Positions 45,901-55,188 of a stretch of 64,000 bases of DNA are shown here, piece by piece. A program made the translations under genes and the position numbers. The notes under the pieces were generated by a model. It saw only the letters and a list, made by a program, of their open reading frames with translations. It was not told where the DNA came from and did no database searches. Within the stretch, counting starts at the first letter, position 1. Every line of letters begins with the position of its first letter. Source of the DNA: Limnohabitans sp. 2KL-51 (lineage in GTDB: Bacteria; Pseudomonadota; Gammaproteobacteria; Burkholderiales; Burkholderiaceae_C); NCBI RefSeq assembly GCF_003063645.1, contig NZ_NESJ01000007.1, forward strand, positions 1-64,000. Reading direction: 5' to 3'.

Positions 45901-48900
45901 ACCTGCACTGACTGTGGTCGTGCCTGTATAGGTATTGACGGCCGACAGCGTCAACGTGCCTGCGCCTAATTTGCTCAAGCTTCCCCCCTCGCTGGTGAGC
46001 GCGGTGGCCAAGGTCACGTTTACGCCGTTGGTGTCGATCTTGTAGGCTTGGTTGTTCGCGGTGCTAAAGCGAGCGGAATAATCGAGGGTGTTGTTGCCCG
46101 AGTGCTGCAAGGTACCACCGGCGAAGCTGATGGTGCCGCTGCTGCCAATGGCCCCCGCTGAACCCAAGGCCAGCGTGCCTGCATTGATTACCGAGCCACC
46201 CGAATAGGTGTTGGCGCCCAACAGTGTGGTGGTGCCGCTGCCAGTTTGGGTCAAACTGCCCGTGCCGCCCAAAATGGCTGACACAGTCGCGCTATTGCCG
46301 CTGGTGTTGCTGAAGGTGTAGCTGCTGCCGGTTATCACGCCGGTTGTGGCGATGATGCCGCCGCCAGTGCTGCCGATGCTGACGGCACCCGTGCTCAGGT
46401 TTTGGCTGCCCACATCCAAAGTGCCGCCGTTGACTGTGAGGCCAGAGCTGGCCAATGCGACGGCCGAGCGCAGCTCTACTGTGCCACCTTCAATCAAGGT
46501 GCCGCCGGTGTAGGTGTTGGTGCCTGACAGTGTCAGCGTGCCTGCACCGGTTTTGGTCAAACCACCCGTGCCGTCCATCGCACCGGCAAATGTGGTGCTG
46601 CTCGCATCGCCAGCAGTCAATGTGTGTGCCCCCAGCGTCACCGTGGTGCCTGCCACTCCTGCGAGCGAGCCCACGGCTTCGTTGGCGTTGAGCGTCAAAT
46701 TCACGCCCGCTGCGCCCAAGATCACTGCGCTGGTGTCGGCAATGGCGCTGCCGCCTGACAAGGCCAGTGTGCCTGCACTCACGGTGGTGTTACCGGTGTA
46801 GGTGTTGGCACCGCTTAAAGTGAAAGTACCGCTTCCTTGTTTGGTCAAACCGCCTGTGCCGCCGATGTCTCCGGCAAATGTGGTGTTGTTCCCATCGCCC
46901 GTGGTCAGTGTGTGGCTGCCCAGGCTCACCGTGGTGCCCGACACCCCAGTCAATGAGCCCAGTGTCTGCGAGGCGTTGAGCATCAATCTCGCCCCTGAGG
47001 CGCTCAGATTCACCGCGCCCGTGCTGGCAATGGCGCTGCCGCCCGACAAGGCCAGCGTGCCTGCACTCACCGTGGTGGCTCCCGTGTAATCGTTGGCACC
47101 GCTCAAAGTGAAGGTGCCGCTGCCTTGTTTGGTCAAACCGCCTGTGCCACTGACCACACCGGCATACTCTGTGCTGCTCGTATCGCCCGTGGTCAGTGTG
47201 TGGCTGCCCAAGCTCACCGTGGTGCCTGTCACCCCTACGAGCGAGCCCACGGCTTCGTTGGCACTGAGCGTCAAATTCGCGCCCGCTGTGCCCAAGATCA
47301 CTGCGCTGGTATCGGCAATGGCGCTGCCGCCAGCCAACACCAAGGTGCCCGCACTCACCGTGGTGGTGCCCGTGTAGGTGTTCGCTCCAGACAGCGTCAA
47401 ACTGCCCAAACCCGATTTGGTCAAGGCCAACTTGGCGCTGCCCCCGTCGGAGGCCACCCCACTGAATGTTTTGCTCAGTGACACATCCACATCAGCAGTC
47501 AGGGTCACCGTGCCACTGGCCGCTCCGGTGGTGATGCTGCCCGCGCCTTCTATGCTGCCCACGGTGTCATCAACGTCAACCCGGTAAACGCCACCCGATG
47601 CCACGTTGACCTGCGTCGTATCCGACAAGCTGCCGCTCACGGCCAAGGTGCCGCTGCTGATCGTGGTGGTGCCGCTGTAGGTGTTGGCACCACTCAGGGT
47701 CAGGGTGCCACTGCCCAGCTTGGTCAAGCTGCCACCACTGGAGGTCAAGGCAGTGGCCAAGGTGACGCTCTGACCATTGGTGTCGATGGCGTAGGCTTGA
47801 CTGGCTGCCGTGCTGAAACGTGCAGAGTAGTCAGATTTGTTGCTGCTCGAGAACTGCAGCGCTCCACCTGCAAAACCAATGGTGTTGGTGTTGCCAGTGT
47901 TCAATGTCAGACCGCCCAATGCGTTGCTTGAACCCAGTGCCAAGGTGCCGGCATTCAAGGTGGTGGCACCGGAGTAGGTGTTGGCACCGCTCAAAGTGAA
48001 AGTGCCACTGCCTTGTTTGGTCAAGCCACCCGTACCGTCAATGACGCCAGCAAATGTGGTGCTGTTCGCATCGCCAGCAGTCAATGTGTAGGACCCCAGC
48101 GTCACCGTGGTGCCTGCCACCCCGGCAAGCGAGCCCACGGTTTCGTTGGCGTTGAGCGTCAACTTTGCGCCCGCCGTGTCCAAGATCACTGCGCTGGTGT
48201 CGGCAATGGCGCTGCCGCCCGACAAGGCCAGTGTGCCTGCGCTCACCGTGGTGGAACCTGTGTAGGTGTTGGCGCCACTGAGGGTAAGGATGCCTGCGCC
48301 CAACTGGGTGATGGCCCCGGTGCCACTGATCACGCCAGCAAAAGAATAGTCGTTGGAGCGATTGAAACTGAGCGTTGCATTGTTGAGCACGTCGCCCGTG
48401 ATGCTGCCGCTGCTGCTGGTGCTGCTGCCGCCCGCGCCCAACTGCAAGGTGCCCGCGCTGATGGTGGTGCCGCCGTCGTAAGTGTTGGTGCCTAAGAGTG
48501 TCAGCGTACCCAACCCCAGCTTGGTCAGGCTGGAGCCGCTGCTGGTCAGCGCACTTTGCAGCGTCACGCTCTGGCCGTTGGTGTCGATGCTGAACAATTG
48601 ATTGGCATCGCTTGAGAATCTGCTGGAGTAGTCTGTGGTGTTGACGGCGGTGTACTGCAAGGTGCCGCCGGTAAAGCTGATGCTTGCGCTGCTGCCCAGC
48701 GCATCAGCCGAGGCCAAAGAGAGCGTGCCTCTGGCGATCTCATACTTGGAAGACAGGGTCCCATCGACCATGGTGTTTGCGCCGCTGAGCGTGAGCGTTC
48801 CTGCACCTTGCTTGATTAACTGGGTGCCCGATAAATCGCTGGCGAGTGTGACGCTCTGGCCGTTGGTATCGATCTTGATGATTTGATTGACAGCGCGTAT

Positions 48901-51900
48901 GAATCTGCTGGAGTAGTCAGATTTGTTGTTGTTCGAGAACTGCAGCGCTCCACCTGCAAAACCAATGGTGTTGGTGTTGCCAGTGATCAATGTCAGACCA
49001 CCCAATGCGTCGCTTGAACCCAGTGCCAAGGTGCCAGCATTCAATTGGGTGGCACCTGAGTAGGTGTTGGCACCGCTCAAAGTGAAAGTGCCGCTGCCTT
49101 GTTTGGTCAAACCGCCTGTGCCGCCCATCGCACCGGCAAATGTAGTGCTGTTCGCATCGCCCGTGGTCAGTGTGCGCGACCCCAGCGTCACCGTGGTGCC
49201 TGCCACCCCGGCGAGCGAGCCCACGGCTTCGTTGGCGTTGAGCGTCAAATTCGCGCCCGCCGTGCTCAAGATCACTGCGCTGGTGTCGGCCACGGCGCTT
49301 CCGCCCGACAAGGCCAGTGTGCCCGCACTCACGGTGGTGGTGCCTGTGTAGGTGTTGGCGCCACTGAGGGTGAGGGTGCCTGTGCCTGACTGGGTGATGG
49401 CCCCGCTGCCACTGATCACGCCAGCAAAAGAATCGTCGGTGGTGCGATTGAAACTGATCGTTGCATTGTTGAGCACGTTGCCCGTGATGCTGCCGCCCTC
49501 GCCCAACTGCAAGGTGCCCGCGCTGATGGTGGTGCCGCCGTTGTAGGTGTTGGCGCCCGACAGCGTCAGAGTGCCTGCACCGGTTTTGGTCAAACCACCT
49601 GTGCCGCCGATGGCTCCGGCAAATGTCGTGTCGTTGGTATCACCTGCGGTCAGCGAGTTGCTGCCCAGGGTGACGCTGGTGCCCGCCACACCGGTCAAGG
49701 AGCCTACATTTTGATTCGCGTTGAGCGTCAAATTTGCGCCCGCGGTGTTCAAAATCACTGCGCTGGAGCTGGCAATGGCGCTGCCGCCTGACAAGGCCAG
49801 CGTGCCTGCACTCACCGTGGTGGCACCCGTGTAATCGTTGGCGCCGCTCAAAGTGAAAGTGCCACTGCCTTGTTTGGTCAAACCACCCGAACCACTGACC
49901 ACACCGGCATACCCTGTATTACTTGCATCGCCCGTGGTCAGTGTGTTGCTGCCCAAGCTCACCGTGGTGCCCGACACCCCAGTCAATGAGCCCAGCGTCT
50001 GCGATGCGCTGAGCGTCAAGTTCGCCCCTGGGGTGCTCAGATTCACCGCGCCCGTGCTGGCAATGGCGCTGCCGCCAGCCAATACCAAAGAGCCCGCACT
50101 CACCGTGGTGGTCCCTGTGTAGGTGTTGGCGCCGCTGAGGGTGAGGGTACCTGAGCCACTCTTGGTCAAGCTGCCCGACCCGCTGAACACACCATCGAAC
50201 TTACGCGTACCGCTGGAACCGCTGGGGTTGAGGTCCAGATGCAGCGCATCTCCGGTGCTGCCAATGGTCACACCGGCATTGACTTGAATCTGGTTGGCCG
50301 CCGTCAAAGTGAGCGTGGAGGCTGCACCGCTGCTCTTGATGATGTCGCTTTCAACGTCGATGTTGCCGCTCTGGCTGCCTGCTGAACCGGTGGTGATGCT
50401 CACATTACTGCCCGAATTCAAGGCCGCCACAATGCTGCTGGCCCGAATCACGCTGGTGTCGCTGGTGGCGGTATATGAGTTCCCATAAGGTGCACCGGAA
50501 AGCGTCTGGCTGTCACTGATGATGATGTCGTAGGGATCGAGCAACCAAGTACCCGCTTGTCCCAGCGCAGAGGTGGTGCGCACCACAGCGTCCATGCCTA
50601 CGGCAAGTTGCGCACCCGAGGTTTCAACAAAACCACCATCTCCACCTTGGGGCCCCGCGTTGGCCAGAATGGTGCCGTTGAAAGTGGTTGAACCTTGGCT
50701 GAGGTTGCTCCACACAATGGCTGTGCCACCGTCGCCCCGATCAGTGGCCGAGACATCGATGTTCGCGCCCGCCTCCACATTCACCGTTTGGGCTTGCAGC
50801 AAGTCGCCTTGGCCTTGGCGGTTACCGCCCACCAGCACGGTACCGCCCCCGGTTGAACCAGTGGCCAAGAGGCTGGCACCAGACTGGAGCGCAATGGCGT
50901 TGCCGGTGATGATCACCTGACCGCCCGGCCCGGCAGAGGACGATGCATCCAATTTGCCAGAGACTTCCACTTGCCCATGGTTACCTGCATCCAGCCGTAT
51001 CACGCCCCCCACCCGGGTGGCGCTGCTGGCCTCCACACTGCCAGAACTCTTGATCACGGCACGCGCCAATGAACTGGCGGCGCGGGCGCTCATGAACACG
51101 GTGCCGTCTTCGGCACTGACCAAGCCCTTGTTGTCAATCAGGGCGGCTATGGCGCCCCGGTCCACCACCACACCCACGCCGCTGGCGGAATTGGTCAGGG
51201 TGATGGCCTCACCGGCGGCCAGCATCACCCTGCCCAGCTTGGCCCGGATGATGCCCTCGTTGCGCACCTCGGGTGCCAGCAGGGCAATCATGCCCCCCTC
51301 TAGCGCCGTCAGTTGGCCTTGGTTGATCACTGCGCCCTGGCCGCCTTCCAGGCGGTATTGGCCGTTCATGAAATCCTGATCGCTCATGCGCATGGTGCTG
51401 GCCACCAGACCGCGCACGTCGACTTGACCGCTTGCGCCAAACACCACGCCACTGGGGTTGAGCAAGAAGACCTGGCCATTGGCGCTGAGCTTGCCCATGA
51501 TTTGCGACTCGGCACCAGCCGCGACCCGGTTGAGCACGCTGGACGTGGCGCTGGGTTGCACAAACCGCACCGAAGCCGCCGAGCCAATGTCAAAACTGCT
51601 CCAGTTGATGACAGCAGCATGGCTGGTTTGCTGGACCGTCATGCTGGCCGCAGTTTGATGGATTGCCGCGAAACCGACCGCAACCGATGCACCCTTTGGC
51701 AAAGTGGTGGGAGCGACTTCGCCCGCCTCACCCCATGAGGGGATCAAAATCGCCAACGCCACCAACATACCGAAAGCCAATAGCCCAGGCCGAGGCAGCG
51801 GGGGCGCAGGCGGAGACAAACCAAACCACTCTTTCGCTTGCGATTGAGAGCGTCGGCGAATCACCCGGCTGACCGAAGAGCCCAAGGTGCCACAACTGCG

Positions 51901-51969
51901 CGCGCACTCGCTGACCGCCACCCAGCAAGCATGGGCTTTGTTCCAGACGAGGCGGTAGGGATGGGTCAT
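24922..51969 (-). CDS. Giant two-partner-secretion exoprotein (TpsA adhesin), 9,015 aa
   Basis: A single frame of 27 kb. Residues 1-27 are an extended signal-peptide region ([19 protein letters not shown]); a hydrophobic core at 62-78 leads to cleavage near 80-83. The TPS/haemagglutination activity domain follows (about 84-370, with [20 protein letters not shown]). About 22 autotransporter-type repeats ([12 protein letters not shown]...) fill about 590-2750; a GLUG-rich region (VGGLVGY type) about 2940-5060; long [18 protein letters not shown] repeats about 5300-7650; four more [12 protein letters not shown] repeats about 7900-8200; YDG/MBG-like domains ([22 protein letters not shown]) about 8290-8600; a VAP repeat 8694-8765; a Ser/Thr tract and a KDKDKDK segment. 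No anchor, barrel or toxin domain ends it. I noticed no cysteine after the signal region. It is exported by the coupled TpsB and probably forms a long beta-helical adhesin. Confidence 0.93.
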   Translation of the reverse strand: MTHPYRLVWNKAHACWVAVSECARSCGTLGSSVSRVIRRRSQSQAKEWFGLSPPAPPLPRPGLLAFGMLVALAILIPSWGEAGEVAPTTLPKGASVAVGFAAIHQTAASMTVQQTSHAAVINWSSFDIGSAASVRFVQPSATSSVLNRVAAGAESQIMGKLSANGQVFLLNPSGVVFGASGQVDVRGLVASTMRMSDQDFMNGQYRLEGGQGAVINQGQLTALEGGMIALLAPEVRNEGIIRAKLGRVMLAAGEAITLTNSASGVGVVVDRGAIAALIDNKGLVSAEDGTVFMSARAASSLARAVIKSSGSVEASSATRVGGVIRLDAGNHGQVEVSGKLDASSSAGPGGQVIITGNAIALQSGASLLATGSTGGGTVLVGGNRQGQGDLLQAQTVNVEAGANIDVSATDRGDGGTAIVWSNLSQGSTTFNGTILANAGPQGGDGGFVETSGAQLAVGMDAVVRTTSALGQAGTWLLDPYDIIISDSQTLSGAPYGNSYTATSDTSVIRASSIVAALNSGSNVSITTGSAGSQSGNIDVESDIIKSSGAASTLTLTAANQIQVNAGVTIGSTGDALHLDLNPSGSSGTRKFDGVFSGSGSLTKSGSGTLTLSGANTYTGTTTVSAGSLVLAGGSAIASTGAVNLSTPGANLTLSASQTLGSLTGVSGTTVSLGSNTLTTGDASNTGYAGVVSGSGGLTKQGSGTFTLSGANDYTGATTVSAGTLALSGGSAIASSSAVILNTAGANLTLNANQNVGSLTGVAGTSVTLGSNSLTAGDTNDTTFAGAIGGTGGLTKTGAGTLTLSGANTYNGGTTISAGTLQLGEGGSITGNVLNNATISFNRTTDDSFAGVISGSGAITQSGTGTLTLSGANTYTGTTTVSAGTLALSGGSAVADTSAVILSTAGANLTLNANEAVGSLAGVAGTTVTLGSRTLTTGDANSTTFAGAMGGTGGLTKQGSGTFTLSGANTYSGATQLNAGTLALGSSDALGGLTLITGNTNTIGFAGGALQFSNNNKSDYSSRFIRAVNQIIKIDTNGQSVTLASDLSGTQLIKQGAGTLTLSGANTMVDGTLSSKYEIARGTLSLASADALGSSASISFTGGTLQYTAVNTTDYSSRFSSDANQLFSIDTNGQSVTLQSALTSSGSSLTKLGLGTLTLLGTNTYDGGTTISAGTLQLGAGGSSTSSSGSITGDVLNNATLSFNRSNDYSFAGVISGTGAITQLGAGILTLSGANTYTGSTTVSAGTLALSGGSAIADTSAVILDTAGAKLTLNANETVGSLAGVAGTTVTLGSYTLTAGDANSTTFAGVIDGTGGLTKQGSGTFTLSGANTYSGATTLNAGTLALGSSNALGGLTLNTGNTNTIGFAGGALQFSSSNKSDYSARFSTAASQAYAIDTNGQSVTLATALTSSGGSLTKLGSGTLTLSGANTYSGTTTISSGTLAVSGSLSDTTQVNVASGGVYRVDVDDTVGSIEGAGSITTGAASGTVTLTADVDVSLSKTFSGVASDGGSAKLALTKSGLGSLTLSGANTYTGTTTVSAGTLVLAGGSAIADTSAVILGTAGANLTLSANEAVGSLVGVTGTTVSLGSHTLTTGDTSSTEYAGVVSGTGGLTKQGSGTFTLSGANDYTGATTVSAGTLALSGGSAIASTGAVNLSASGARLMLNASQTLGSLTGVSGTTVSLGSHTLTTGDGNNTTFAGDIGGTGGLTKQGSGTFTLSGANTYTGNTTVSAGTLALSGGSAIADTSAVILGAAGVNLTLNANEAVGSLAGVAGTTVTLGAHTLTAGDASSTTFAGAMDGTGGLTKTGAGTLTLSGTNTYTGGTLIEGGTVELRSAVALASSGLTVNGGTLDVGSQNLSTGAVSIGSTGGGIIATTGVITGSSYTFSNTSGNSATVSAILGGTGSLTQTGSGTTTLLGANTYSGGSVINAGTLALGSAGAIGSSGTISFAGGTLQHSGNNTLDYSARFSTANNQAYKIDTNGVNVTLATALTSEGGSLSKLGAGTLTLSAVNTYTGTTTVSAGTLALSGGSAIVDTGEVILDTAGANLSLSANTTLGSLSGVTGTSVSLGSHTLTTGDAANTTFAGAMGGSGGLTKQGSGTLTLSGANTFTGTTTVSSGTLALGAADRLNNASTLAIAGGTLDLGGFGNTVAGVQQTGGTISNGTLTSTTAFDMRAGSASAVLAGAVGLTKTGSGTITLSGNNTYTGGTTLTAGTLVLGSAGAIGSSGTLSFGGGTLKAFNTTDDSARFSQAASQVYKIDTNGQNITWATPLTSSGGTLAKSGLGTLTLTANNTFSGATTVSAGTLQLGNGALNGSLVGNITNNAALIFNQTSDSVYAGVISGSGSLTQSSSSTVNLAGANTYTGNTTISTGTLAVSGGLSNSTQVTVANGAVYRLDASDTVGSIEGAGSITTGAASGTVTLTANMASSSLIKTFSGVISDGVTASLALAKSGAGKLTLTAANTYSGGTTLTAGTLTLGSSERLFNTGVLNISGGTFALGTFNQTVGSLNLTGGQVTGTGTLTSSSYVINTPVGDITTLDTLITGTTQINKTGAGLLILTGNNTYTGGTVLTGGTLNLGSANAIGSTGLINFAGGTLQFSDANTTDYSARFSTANNQAYKIDTNGKDISFAAALNSTASTLDKLGAGTLTLTNASRFASSTVGATTIQAGTLVLRVADPKAIDAAAVISGAGTLAIENSSATGFTNAVTLSSDLLFNTGGSSLGGLTIGRTGNTANLLVDALPTGLTVTGSQSYYGGTVTIPTNANANIVTRNNAGVLTLSAQTNVSILSPVRITGTGGVAIETSQNSATGGTGNYSLGVSSSGFSGSVTFVNPTAVDATGVTIANETFTTQDGSNSSNKKTYTLISSLTALKNASTSANLALTGDLNGASFFITNADASTTRYGNVMTGNYSGTFAGLGHSITDLSLTKADWYTGIFAQTSNATLRDLKVNNASILGRHMAGTLIGAAGGTTTLLNLLVTNSTVGLQADGHYWTGGLVGYVDGGTINNAWVNNTTVTGYHQVGGLIGRSQLVANNIHNIASNVTILHNSHVGGLIGNVDSRSATLSNSSSTGNVTSNHNEVGGLIGASSAPITASFSSGAVIGSSYVGGLVGRSHDDGTTWANVYTTGNVTGADQVGGLIGRNEYNLTLNLSRASGTVLSHSNNAGGLIGYQVSRTLNINNSYFNGTSVTAGSHYAGGLVGNSNGTVNFSDSYVNTTTIQGGGERIGGIIGTSSEPTSFNNVYVLAGTVQGSNFVGGLIGYSNQTTNVTNSYANITKAGGVGVKGDGFVGGLIGRFGEYGKVVDSHFAGAITANYNYGGLVGYFGIGPYISNSHYDINNSKINGAATVTIGGLFSGQYSTWFNGGLRNGLNSWDATAATAAFGAVDGNGYFSIGQADLGNLLAFVGNKTDGSPTGLKFKLSSNLDFASAANPVVPYIPYFGGTEFKGNGFVVNNFSWNKPTSNVGVFGAVKNGRIFDFTVNSVQYAGQNGSTNAINGRDYVGTVIGSMDGGQLYNTHAVLGGSINAINYVGGVTGSFRSGPVGNVTSTRASGVVVSDARVLGSESYVGGVSGYFSNAALKTVTSTLDVIGGGGGYNSYVGGVAGYAYGTGWFDFSSSRGVGYVSPGTMIDVSSTAARVTGGNQYIGGVFGYANAGPGAANWSSTANVTGGAGYVGGVAGKTDASDLTNVHSTATTVTQTSSDYAGGLFGYLSVSSLNNASAIANVQGGGSYAGGLIGHAFGAISNVSATGNLTAPSNDLGGLIGRASAGSVSAAFAIGNVNGSSTGGSDRVGGLIGYADTSSVSNAYATGNVIGTSNVGGLIGRADRDVSNTRASGNVTATANDAGGLIGWFNGGYTVKDSSAFNANGTPTVSGVGYVGGLIGLVDDVNAKVLGSYSNYAVTGSKDWVGGLVGHLDGTIASSTTAQPTARGSLHSYALGSVNGRYDVGGLVGRLASSGVIENAYSSGNVSGDMNVGGLLGFLTPGASVTNAHFNMGAVTVSSFTSASPTVRVPLTEATGLLTIGGLDTDQYGVWFNSGGLNGLAVSATKNAAHYFGADDVGNGTGFYTLDSISDLRNYLGFSDQTGLKFKLVGDIDLTGSAGFHIPYVSGTLNTNGVTVTNLALNQLNANLGFLGYTRSATNANTTGLTVSGSVVGTSNLGLAVGSSWQRGLSTVSTSGSVTGTDLKYFEAFNQDVRGENNASFVGQSQVGGVLGYGWGSSGTLLSLSGVQSSATVTGVSSVGGVAGRLDYAAVSNTTSSGAVTSVATTEVTSPQRTGGVVGYLEQSESTIQNSSHTVGLVKGYQWVGGLVGHSQGMVGSAVVNSTPTYDTFVTSNVEGKGERVGGVVGYLQHRDLQNAQMSGTVTGWTVNGAPEFAGYYTGGLAGLVEQGTSDSRYTGTLVMGSHQTGGGIGQAGRVLRVTTTGEVQSNSSYVGGVAGYVGTITYSSSSANVRSNSESVGGLAGRVQGGWIYDNFATGEVTGLNGGYAGTYTGGLIGYTNQPIWRSYATGMVKGGHRTGGLIGTIDQNVYDSYATGNVYSNSSWVGGLVGFANSVENSRASGNVEGSADTVGGLAGYTYQSLNSRASGNVRGGDRTGGLIGSAAHWTINNSHATGNVVGTSRVGGLIGYYSGNTLTSSSATGSVTGTSERVGGFIGETGGGTITASYATGAVTASGGAFVGGFVGYNNSNISSSYTTSTVTSLGEYVGGFVGLNAGGTIASASTTGSVYSSTWGNYVGGFVGRNDAIINNSTAVITTVNSVTGVGVKGRALVGGFAGWSNGGSITNSFSQASVVGTQDTVGGFVGQINSGTLSLNGAEGSVQGVNRVGGFAGYMSGGGINSSYTNTTVVETSATNSSGVGGFVGKMDNGSITLSRAAGSVSGFGSVGGFVGYMNNAGTISQSYTTGAVTQVSTSSLGSSSGVGGFAGYLGGDFTGSISDFYAMGAVAGTQNVGGLVGYAQRATLSNGYATGMVVGNAATTPSPYYSGAVFGRVNNGFVSGTSGALRVVPTNLYWDSTTSNLSADATGGGSTALSTAAFKGALPTGFGSTEWGTSAGMYPYLKAFFPTQPRAIEGFAYNSDGTVAQRGQVAQYTSGTLLNGTLLNGGTASTGVNGYYYSVVGSNTLMRDSAIPEAISAITVSTGGGGYSATPNVTISGGGGSGATATVSRVNPVGGATTNSIYGITLTNPGAGYTWAPTVTLNDGGYQPHITAATFNVTLAAPMFVSTKLATTLTIQGASQVGGMVYTDLLTPDANINLVGSVTQGITRLNTGAASVSALNTDMDNTIGAAKRATFSSTLPTMSSLELTARAGTFNVDTSLSYSDNGLDNAGLITVNSTQVTLSNGNVTSSKTQNYNAALTLAADATLTATTVTTSSTLAGGGYSLTVAANATDGSGNLTTGGNSTGLSSLAVARNTVLAGDVASSGNQTYGGTVVLKTNASMTATGANAVVSVAGTVDSDATLTPRALVINASGATSNVVLGGSVGASAPLTSLAITASDIDVNGGTVTTNAAQTFTGPVTLGANTTLSGVAITLGSTVKSDGTNRSLAINDSGTTRLAGAIGGSTDGEKLSSLTTNAGGNTLLNAGSVRTTGAQTFGDAVTLGVNTALTASTVTTQEVLVGNAKTLTITGNAVLGDGVTDTVTGLTTLSVSGTTAINTNTITSTGAQTYTGAVTLGSDTTLSGVAITLGDTVKSVGTNRSLTINDSGTTTLAGAIGGSTDTEKLSSLTTDAGGNTLLNAGAVRTSGAQTFGDAVTLGANTTLSGVAITLSSTVKSDGTNRSLAINDSGTTTLAGAIGGSAVGEELSSLTTNAGGNTLLNAGSVRTTGAQTLGDAVTLGVNTALTASTVTTQEVLVGNAKTLTITGNAVLGDGAADTVTGLTTLSVSGTTTINTNTITSTGAQTYTGAVTLGSDTTLSGVAITLGDTVKSDSTNRSLTINDSGTTTLAGAIGGSTDTEKLSSLTTDAVGNTLLNAGSVSTTGAQTFGDAVTLGANTTLSGVAITLGSTVKSDGTNRSLAINDSGTTTLAGAIGGSAVGEELSSLTTNAGGNTLLNAGSVRTTGAQTFGDAVTLGVNTALTASTVTTQEVLVGNAKALTITGNAVLGDGATDTVTGLTTLSVSGTTTINTNTITSTGAQTYTGAVTLGSDTTLSGVAITLGDTVKSVGTNRSLTLNDSGATTLGGAIGGTGVAGTEGDRLASLTTDAAGTTAINGGSVRSSGTQTYGDALTLGAATTLAGSTITSLSTVAGTGNALTIMGNAVLGDGVADTVTGLTTLSVSGTTAINTNTITSTGAQTYTGAVTLGENTTLSGVAITLGDTVKSDGTNRSLTINDSGTTSLAGAIGGSTDTEKLSSLTTDAGGNTLLNAGAVRTSGAQTFGDAVTLGANTTLSGVAITLGSTVQSDDTNRSLVVNDSGTTTLTGAIGGSTETEKLSSLTTDAGGNTLLNAGSVRTTGAQTFGDAVTLGVNTALTASTVTTQEVLVGNAKTLTITGNAVLGDGVTDTVTGLTTLSVSGTTAINTNTITSTGAQTYTGAVTLGSDTTLSGVAITLGDTVKSVGTNRSLTINDSGTTTLAGAIGGSTDTEKLSSITTDAAGSTAINGGSITTTGAQSFNDAVTLGADTTLIGVGVTLASTVKSSGANRSLIINDSGTTTLGGAVGSATAGDKLSSITTDAAGTTAINGGSITTTGTQAFNDAVTLGNDTTLTGVGITLGSTVKSSGGNRSLVVNDSGATILGDAIGGSTDTEKLSSITTDAAGTTAINGGIISTVGSQTFNDALTLGANTTLTATDTGAVITTASTINSDSASTPRALTLTASGSGGNVVLGGPLGATAALSSLAVTASAIDLNGGAVTSTAGQTYTGPVTLGADTTLTGTTVTTLGTVAGNAKTLSIAGNAVFGDASVDTLTGLSSLQVSGSTVINASDVSSTGSQTYTGAVTLGTDTTLAASNAAAVITLASSVNSDAVLTPRALSVTAGGAAANVILGGAVGSVASLSSLAVTASDIDLNGSTVTTTLSQSYAGPVTLGADTTLSGAGITLADAIKSNGINRSLTINDSGATTLSGAIGGTGAAGTEGDRLASLTTDAAGTTAINGGSVRSSGTQNYGDALTLGAATTLAGSTITSLSTVAGPGNALTITGNAVLGDDVADTVTGLTTLSVSGTTAINTNAITSTGAQTYTGAVTLGADVTLTGSSFLAGGAITGGGYDLNVGSDAQFDANVTDVKQLSIAGNTRLGGNIGTTGDQIYTGTLSLLSDASLTTTGSASVITLTGDLNSVTTAKALTVNATGGSGKAIITGSIGNAPGLSSLSVSAADITLNSAAIQTSGEQNYTGAITLRSDTSLTASTVRIGSGSDITGAGQNLSIVGNASMGGQISGVANLSVSGNAELGARISTTALQQYGGNLSLFADTRLSASSISIGGTIDANAAGAQGLSLDTGAGALTLSFDVGSSRALKDLNVKAGQINLPNGQITTSGAQVYDGAVALTSSANLSGSSVLTKGTVTGNGSALQVNGNAQFDALVSGLSTVTVNGSAQLGANVSTTGDQTYTGAVTLTTDTTLSANKVVIGATLQGAGKGLIVNGAGGLVTAGDLSGLNSLQVDHNATLGGGVSSSGSQIFGGSLLLAGDAQLVATGAAAIIRIDGMVDSAAGPTARALGILLSGVGSQAILNSAVGTSAPLSSLSLSSPDIQLNAGSVQTTGVQSYGGTVNLVKDTTLIGQSVATTTGTVVQGGNFSLGVTGDANLAGQLTALSSLNVTGATRLAADVSTLAGQTYGGAVTLASDSTLTDLTNVRFMGAVDASTVAGASLTVNATGTVTFDGNVGAAKSLASLVIDASSVNTQSLAVRDQLRIAVSDANTPSILNGALSGLVMGLTKTGDGVLELAGTNAYTGDTRIEAGALVLTGAATLGQGNYTGAIQLSQGTRFEFDSSAAQILAGTVSGAGQVKQLGSGVLSLSGTNTYSGGTVFAGGVLEAASAGALSNTGDLAFSGGTLRYSTTNQQDYSSRLSLTDNAYRVDTAGQAVTFATALVGNTSSLNKLGAGSLTLTGQNTYEGVTQVNGGQLVLDGAVQLGGGQYAGAIQLAGGASLVLKGNQAQTLSGVISGAGGLVKDSSNSTLTLTGDNTYTGDTTIAVGTLKLGDGGSTGSLATGSLSIGQGANVLVHKSNDVNLANSTITGLGRLSVESGLGDVVINSRINLSGNDSTVSLKATAGDVTLMPNALVQVAGNSPSNNVGAIHVEAASFTNNAGASVFALTSPQARWLVHTQSPALDLKGGLAYQFKQYRAGPQAEPLQNSGNGFLYQVSPEVTVSLQGVSRAYNKTNAANPADMRFTSSGTLLDGDKLTDLKPMTNTAGYGATFGGVDVGVHTVTLTNAIFETTDAVGARVYGYLPTQGLTFVGQGTITPFLLNNVFEVIGKTYDGSTAANVVVTPNLGSVFAGDVVSASFGSASYNSKDVRDANKVTVLGGALSGTDARNYALAPITILDGLIQPKTLSLSASKTYDGTTDLSNAVNLQTGVNGEVLSYTGAVSSDAHVNTANKFITAITLGDGASGLQSNYRLPTLSIANAPVVVLARPVNGQATIAGEFDKTFDNKVDVDLTKVSLVGQITGAVAGDQLVLDFSPVSLAYVSSQVGSTKIKSEGLADFRLLSSTSRSERSDYVFTPPVIVDVAANIIPIPEEPEVPIVPTVPKVPVVPVVPVVPVAPVAPVAPVVPVAPVAPVAPVAPVAPVAPVAPVAPVAPVAPVAPVVPVAPVVPVAPVVPTTPAAPVAPPVVPPIQVPAPQVSAPVLSIPAPSGALGVTPAALPTASPVAAPSGGVATGSTGSTGGTESTGSTSTGSTDSSSSTSSTSSTSSTSSTSSTSSTSAEGSSSSSGSASSSGAAEPSGEATASSSTSDAKDSADKDKDKDKGTGQETRQAERTDQPKVASDSEPTVQLRQSVEEPVQIRTVQNVELTGAETVNVQIRVPEPGATGASQVIQAPTPVTNSVEIRQIAPVVPQTNVPAPIRVQIQPN
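25233..25262. repeat. 6-bp tandem repeat encoding (Asp-Lys)n
   Basis: About five copies of TTTGTC (minus-strand GACAAA) encode DKDKDKDK in the exoprotein C-terminal tail. The period is a multiple of three, so copy-number change keeps the frame. Confidence 0.85.
25371..25510. repeat. 9-bp tandem repeat encoding Ser-Ser-Thr
   Basis: Seven or so exact copies of TGTACTGCT run from 25371 to 25434 and are followed by degenerate copies to about 25510. They encode the STSSTSSTS tract of the exoprotein tail. Confidence 0.85.
25678..25890. repeat. 9-bp tandem repeat encoding Val-Ala-Pro
   Basis: About 23 copies of a 9-base unit (consensus GGCGCGACT, variants GGCACGACT and GGTGCGACT) encode the VAPVAPVVP stalk, residues about 8694-8764 of the exoprotein. 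Many neighbouring units are identical, suggesting recent slippage or unequal exchange. Confidence 0.9.
32361..35430. repeat. 705-bp tandem repeats inside the exoprotein gene
   Basis: The landmark CGGTGTAGGT (slightly varied in one copy) recurs at 32361, 33066, 33540, 34245 and 34950, giving spacings of 705, 474, 705 and 705 bases. The 474-base copy is shorter by exactly 231 bases, which is one 77-residue subunit. Each 705-base unit codes for about three such subunits (235 residues). Conservation between copies is very high over long stretches. A more diverged unit lies at about 30425. Confidence 0.88.
36790..43140 (-). other. GLUG-repeat region of the exoprotein
   Basis: About 2,100 residues contain several dozen short units with the core [13 protein letters not shown], each followed by a Ser/Thr-rich turn and often N-S-Y-A-T-G-x-V. 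This is the GLUG motif of surface proteins. It is predicted to form beta structure and replaces the autotransporter-type repeats in the middle of the protein. Confidence 0.85.
43880..50190 (-). other. Autotransporter-type beta-repeat region of the exoprotein
   Basis: About 22 units with the pattern [24 protein letters not shown], spaced about 60-110 residues apart, match the autotransporter-associated beta-strand repeat. Several neighbouring units share long near-identical DNA, for example around 46514, 46802, 47093, 49064 and 49838. Confidence 0.85.
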
Positions 51970-53681
51970 CAGAAGCTGTTAACCAAGTTGAGCCAGTAAC
52001 GGCTTTTTTGACTCGATCTGTCGTTCTCGACCATGCCCGACTCCGACAAGCGCGCACCCGGATTACCGCCAATTCGGCGTGCCGCCACGGCTTTGAGGGC
52101 GGTGGATGGGGTCAGCTGGTAACTCAAACCTGCGCCCCAGCCGCTCAAGCTGTAGCGGTTAGGTGTTGGCAAATTGTCAACAACAGGACGCTTGCTGATG
52201 CGCACCGTCCCCCAGTCGTAAAACACCTGCCACTGCCAACGCTCGGAAACGGGAATGCGCCATTCCAGACTGGCCGTGGAGGCCTCATCGCCCGAGCCTT
52301 CCGAGCTGGGATAGGCCCTGACACCTTGGGCGCCCCCTAAAGACATGCGGTCTGAAGAGTCCAGGTTTTTAAAACTGCGCTGGCTATTCAAGGTGAGCCA
52401 CCCTTGATGGCCGCTGTCCATCACCTGAACCAAGGTCAGGTTACCGTTCAGTTTGTGGTATCGACCTTGTGTTTGGAGTCCTTCAGCGTCGGCTTTTTGA
52501 TTCGATGGATTGGCCGACAGATCCACCTCGCCATAAGTCCAGCCCATGCGCCAAAAAGCGCTGGCTTTTTTGGCTGAAGTCCACTCACCCGACAAGCCCA
52601 AGACACCCGATTGGACTTGGCGCTTAGACTCATAGCCGTTGGTGGTGTCGGCATAACGTGAGCGGTTGAACTGGGCTGATGCCGCCACCCTGATCAAACG
52701 CGAATAGAACAAGGGCCGGCTCCAGTCGACACCCTCGGTCAGGGCGATGCCAGAAACCACCGGGTCGTTGACGCCCCCCAACAATTGGTAGCGCATGTTG
52801 GAATACGACAGGCCCAGACGAGAACCGCTGTAGCCCACAGGCACGCTGTAGGCGAAACGCCCATAGTTAACGGCTTGTGTGGCCATGAGGTTGGTTGACA
52901 ACTGGTCGCCATGCGCACTGGGGTTGTTCCAATTGAGGTTCAAACTGGCACGGTCAGAACCTGTGCGGGCGTTGCCCCAATTGTCCAGCGAGCCTGACCC
53001 GTCCAATGCGGGCGTTTGCACAATTGTGGCCACCACATCGGTGGTGTTGGGGGTACTGCCGACTTTGAGGGAGGCACTGGCATCGACGCCCGGCAACGCT
53101 TGGACCACGTTCAAGGCACCCTCCAGCATCCGCAAATTCAGTGGCTTGCCTTGAACATAAGCCTGGCCAAAGGTTTTTTCAACGCGATCGGGAGAAATCG
53201 GCAGCGATAAACGGTCCACGATTTCAAGCACGCCCATCAAGCCCTCCAACACAACCACGCGCACCACGCCGTCTTGAATGTCTTGAGGTGGCAAACTCAC
53301 CTGCGCCAACCAGCCCAGTTGTTGATAGGCCTCTTCAAGGGCAGGCACCAATCGGCGCAACTCGGTCAAATCCAGTTCACGGTTCAACCAAGGTGCCAGC
53401 ACGGCATCCATGGCTTTCTTTCCCATGACTTGACCGCCTTGCACGTCAAAGCGCTGAACCTTGAACGTGACACCCCCTGATGCCGCCACAGGCGCAGCGG
53501 GAACAGCGATCGGTTGGGTCTGCACCGGTGCTTTGGGCTGCATCGACTTTTGGATGTCACGCTGAATGGATCCAGCGTCCGGCACCACGTTGGGACTGGA
53601 CTGCGCCAAAAGCCACGGGGTCCAAGCCAAGCCCAGGAGCAAAATGGCCCTGCGGATGAACTCAAAAGCCATTTCTCTCAT
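51969..53681 (-). CDS. TpsB outer-membrane transporter (FhaC/ShlB type)
   Basis: The protein has 570 residues. A signal peptide (to about residue 27) is followed by a proline/alanine linker, two POTRA domains (about 70-215; VQRFDVQGG, then GVVRVVVLEGLMG and VEKTFGQAYVQGKPL) and a 16-strand Omp85-type barrel with the VRAYPSSEG motif matching the VRGYP loop signature, ending in Phe (LVNSF). It recognises the TPS domain of the exoprotein and exports it across the outer membrane. The start ATG at 53681 lies in the stop codon of the small upstream gene (TGATG), and its own stop overlaps the giant gene start the same way. Its size is normal although its cargo is unusually large. Confidence 0.95.
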   Translation of the reverse strand: MREMAFEFIRRAILLLGLAWTPWLLAQSSPNVVPDAGSIQRDIQKSMQPKAPVQTQPIAVPAAPVAASGGVTFKVQRFDVQGGQVMGKKAMDAVLAPWLNRELDLTELRRLVPALEEAYQQLGWLAQVSLPPQDIQDGVVRVVVLEGLMGVLEIVDRLSLPISPDRVEKTFGQAYVQGKPLNLRMLEGALNVVQALPGVDASASLKVGSTPNTTDVVATIVQTPALDGSGSLDNWGNARTGSDRASLNLNWNNPSAHGDQLSTNLMATQAVNYGRFAYSVPVGYSGSRLGLSYSNMRYQLLGGVNDPVVSGIALTEGVDWSRPLFYSRLIRVAASAQFNRSRYADTTNGYESKRQVQSGVLGLSGEWTSAKKASAFWRMGWTYGEVDLSANPSNQKADAEGLQTQGRYHKLNGNLTLVQVMDSGHQGWLTLNSQRSFKNLDSSDRMSLGGAQGVRAYPSSEGSGDEASTASLEWRIPVSERWQWQVFYDWGTVRISKRPVVDNLPTPNRYSLSGWGAGLSYQLTPSTALKAVAARRIGGNPGARLSESGMVENDRSSQKSRYWLNLVNSF

Positions 53682-54070
53682 CAAGCATTCTCCACAACTG
53701 TCGGTGTATTGGCTTGTAATGGTTCTTCCTTTGTGGCCGCCGATTGGGCCTGAATTTTGGCTTGGGCCGCAATCATTTGGACGCCCAATTGCGCCGCTTC
53801 GGCAAAGTGACGCGCTACCAAGTTTTTGAGCTCATCGATTTGAGCCATGGCGTAATGGATATCCGGAAAAATCGCTGGCATCTCGACCAAACGGTCACCC
53901 TCTACCAACATACTGGATCGCACAGCGACGCCACCGCTGACAATTTGGACGACAAACACACCACGCCCCGTGATGGATTTGCCCTCTTGAGGTGCAGGAG
54001 ATGACTCAGCTTGCTCAGTTTCCAAGCTGCTTGCCTCGTGTGGCTTGCCCGTCATGCCTCTGTCCATCAT
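53681..54070 (-). CDS. Small unknown protein leading the TPS operon
   Basis: The protein has 129 residues from the ATG at 54070, which follows an AAGGTGAG site; a TTG at 54088 is less likely. I see no signal peptide or membrane helix, so it should be cytoplasmic. The N-terminal 35 residues are polar and Ser/Glu-rich. A middle beta-rich part (GRGVFVVQIVSGGVAVRSS, then MLVEGDRLVEMPAIFPD) precedes a long amphipathic helix (about 85-120, AQIDELKNLVARHFAEAAQLG). I recognise no family. It is first in the operon and is coupled to tpsB by TGATG, which argues for a role in the exoprotein pathway, such as a chaperone, stoichiometry or regulatory factor. This is inference. Confidence 0.7.
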   Translation of the reverse strand: MMDRGMTGKPHEASSLETEQAESSPAPQEGKSITGRGVFVVQIVSGGVAVRSSMLVEGDRLVEMPAIFPDIHYAMAQIDELKNLVARHFAEAAQLGVQMIAAQAKIQAQSAATKEEPLQANTPTVVENA

Positions 54071-54088
54071 CCATCTCACCTTTATCAA

Positions 54089-54501
54089 CCATGGCAGTCA
54101 CCCCAAAAAATTAGCAAAACTTTCATTTTTGCCAGCGCATAGAAATTTTTGTTATAAAAAGTGTTTTTTTAATTCAATGATCATTCTCACTTTGTTATGC
54201 TAATTGATGAAAATCAAAATACCAAATAAAAATCAAAATTGGTTTAATAATTACGTTATTGTAATTTTTCTTAATTCATTTAACATGACAATAGATCTAC
54301 AAAAATAAAGCTTTTGACTATATGAACCTGACTGCCCTCAGGCGTTTACTGGCAAACCTGACCCGATAGATTGCACCCAGTTTTAGCCTGTTTGCTGCCA
54401 GCGCCCGCAGCAGTCTTAGCGCTTATCTTCGGAAATGTGGATTTTTTTCCGCCTACTTTTCAGTAATTGGCTTAGGTGTTGGCGATGGAGGCTTGGTCAA
54501 G
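54089..54501. promoter_or_regulatory. Divergent A+T-rich regulatory region
   Basis: There are 413 bases between the divergent TPS operon and the two-component genes. The half near the operon (54106-54320) is strikingly A+T-rich compared with all neighbours, with many T/A tracts such as AATTTTTGTTATAAA and TTTTTTTAATTCAATG. Both promoters must lie here. OmpR-type regulators bind tandem half-sites and the tracts would suit a silencer such as H-NS/MvaT-like proteins, but I cannot define sites. A GGAGG ribosome-binding site for the regulator gene is at 54487-54491. Confidence 0.6.
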
Positions 54502-55185
54502 ATGAAAGTACTGTTGGTTGAAGACGACGCACAAATCAGCGCATTGGTGATCAATGCATTGCGTCAGGCTAACTTTGATGTGGACCACACCGACAATGGC
54601 TTAACTGGCTTGGAAAAATCCGCTACAGGGCTCTACGACCTGCTCGTCTTGGACTTGATGCTGCCTGGGCTTGATGGGCTGTCGTTGCTCAAACGCATGA
54701 AAGAAATGTCTCAATGGATACCTACACTCATTTTGAGTGCCAAAGGGGACTTGGACGACCGCTTATTGGGGTTTGAATTAGGCGCTTGCGACTACATCCC
54801 CAAGCCCTTTTATGTGGAAGAACTGGTGGCTCGCGTCCGGGCCGCTCTGGCAAAAACAGAGGGCATCATCGATCAAAGTTTGATGGTGGGTGATTTGCGC
54901 CTTGACAGGGTGAGTCGACAAGTACATTGGCAGGGCGTCAAAGCCACCTTGAGTCAGCGGGAGTTCAGCGTTTTGGAGCTTTTGATGCGCTCTCCCGGGC
55001 ATATTTTTTCAAGGAAACAAATCTTGCTGCATGTCTGGGAAATCGACTTTGACCCCAACACCAATGTGGTGGACGTGTGCATACAAAGGATCAAGCGAAA
55101 ACTCACCCGTCATCAAAACACAAATGCTGAGTTACCGATTGACTCCGTTCGCAGTGTTGGATATCGGATGAACAAAGGCGCTTGA
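54502..55185 (+). CDS. OmpR-family response regulator
   Basis: The protein has 227 residues. The receiver (1-118) has LLVEDD, the phosphoacceptor Asp51 in LVLDLML, Ser in LILSAKG and Lys in IPKPFY; the winged helix (about 130-225) ends with DSVRSVGYRM. The ATG at 54502 follows GGAGG by ten bases, whereas a TTG nine bases upstream would be too close to it. Three bases separate the gene from the kinase gene. Divergent orientation to the TPS operon makes it the prime candidate regulator of the giant exoprotein. Confidence 0.92.
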   Translation: MKVLLVEDDAQISALVINALRQANFDVDHTDNGLTGLEKSATGLYDLLVLDLMLPGLDGLSLLKRMKEMSQWIPTLILSAKGDLDDRLLGFELGACDYIPKPFYVEELVARVRAALAKTEGIIDQSLMVGDLRLDRVSRQVHWQGVKATLSQREFSVLELLMRSPGHIFSRKQILLHVWEIDFDPNTNVVDVCIQRIKRKLTRHQNTNAELPIDSVRSVGYRMNKGA

Positions 55186-55188
55186 AAC

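Noticed and set aside
25041..51738. Dozens of long plus-strand open frames, including one of 324 codons at 31394-32368 and a tryptophan-rich repeat frame at 25615-26061
   Set aside because: They lie antisense to the giant exoprotein and mirror its repeat periodicity. They lack signal peptides, domains and ribosome-binding sites, and follow from the G+C-rich codon pattern of the sense strand.
24922..51969. Contact-dependent inhibition (CdiA-like) toxin reading of the giant exoprotein
   Set aside because: There is no VENN motif or C-terminal toxin module and no immunity gene downstream; the next genes are rfbA and rfbC.
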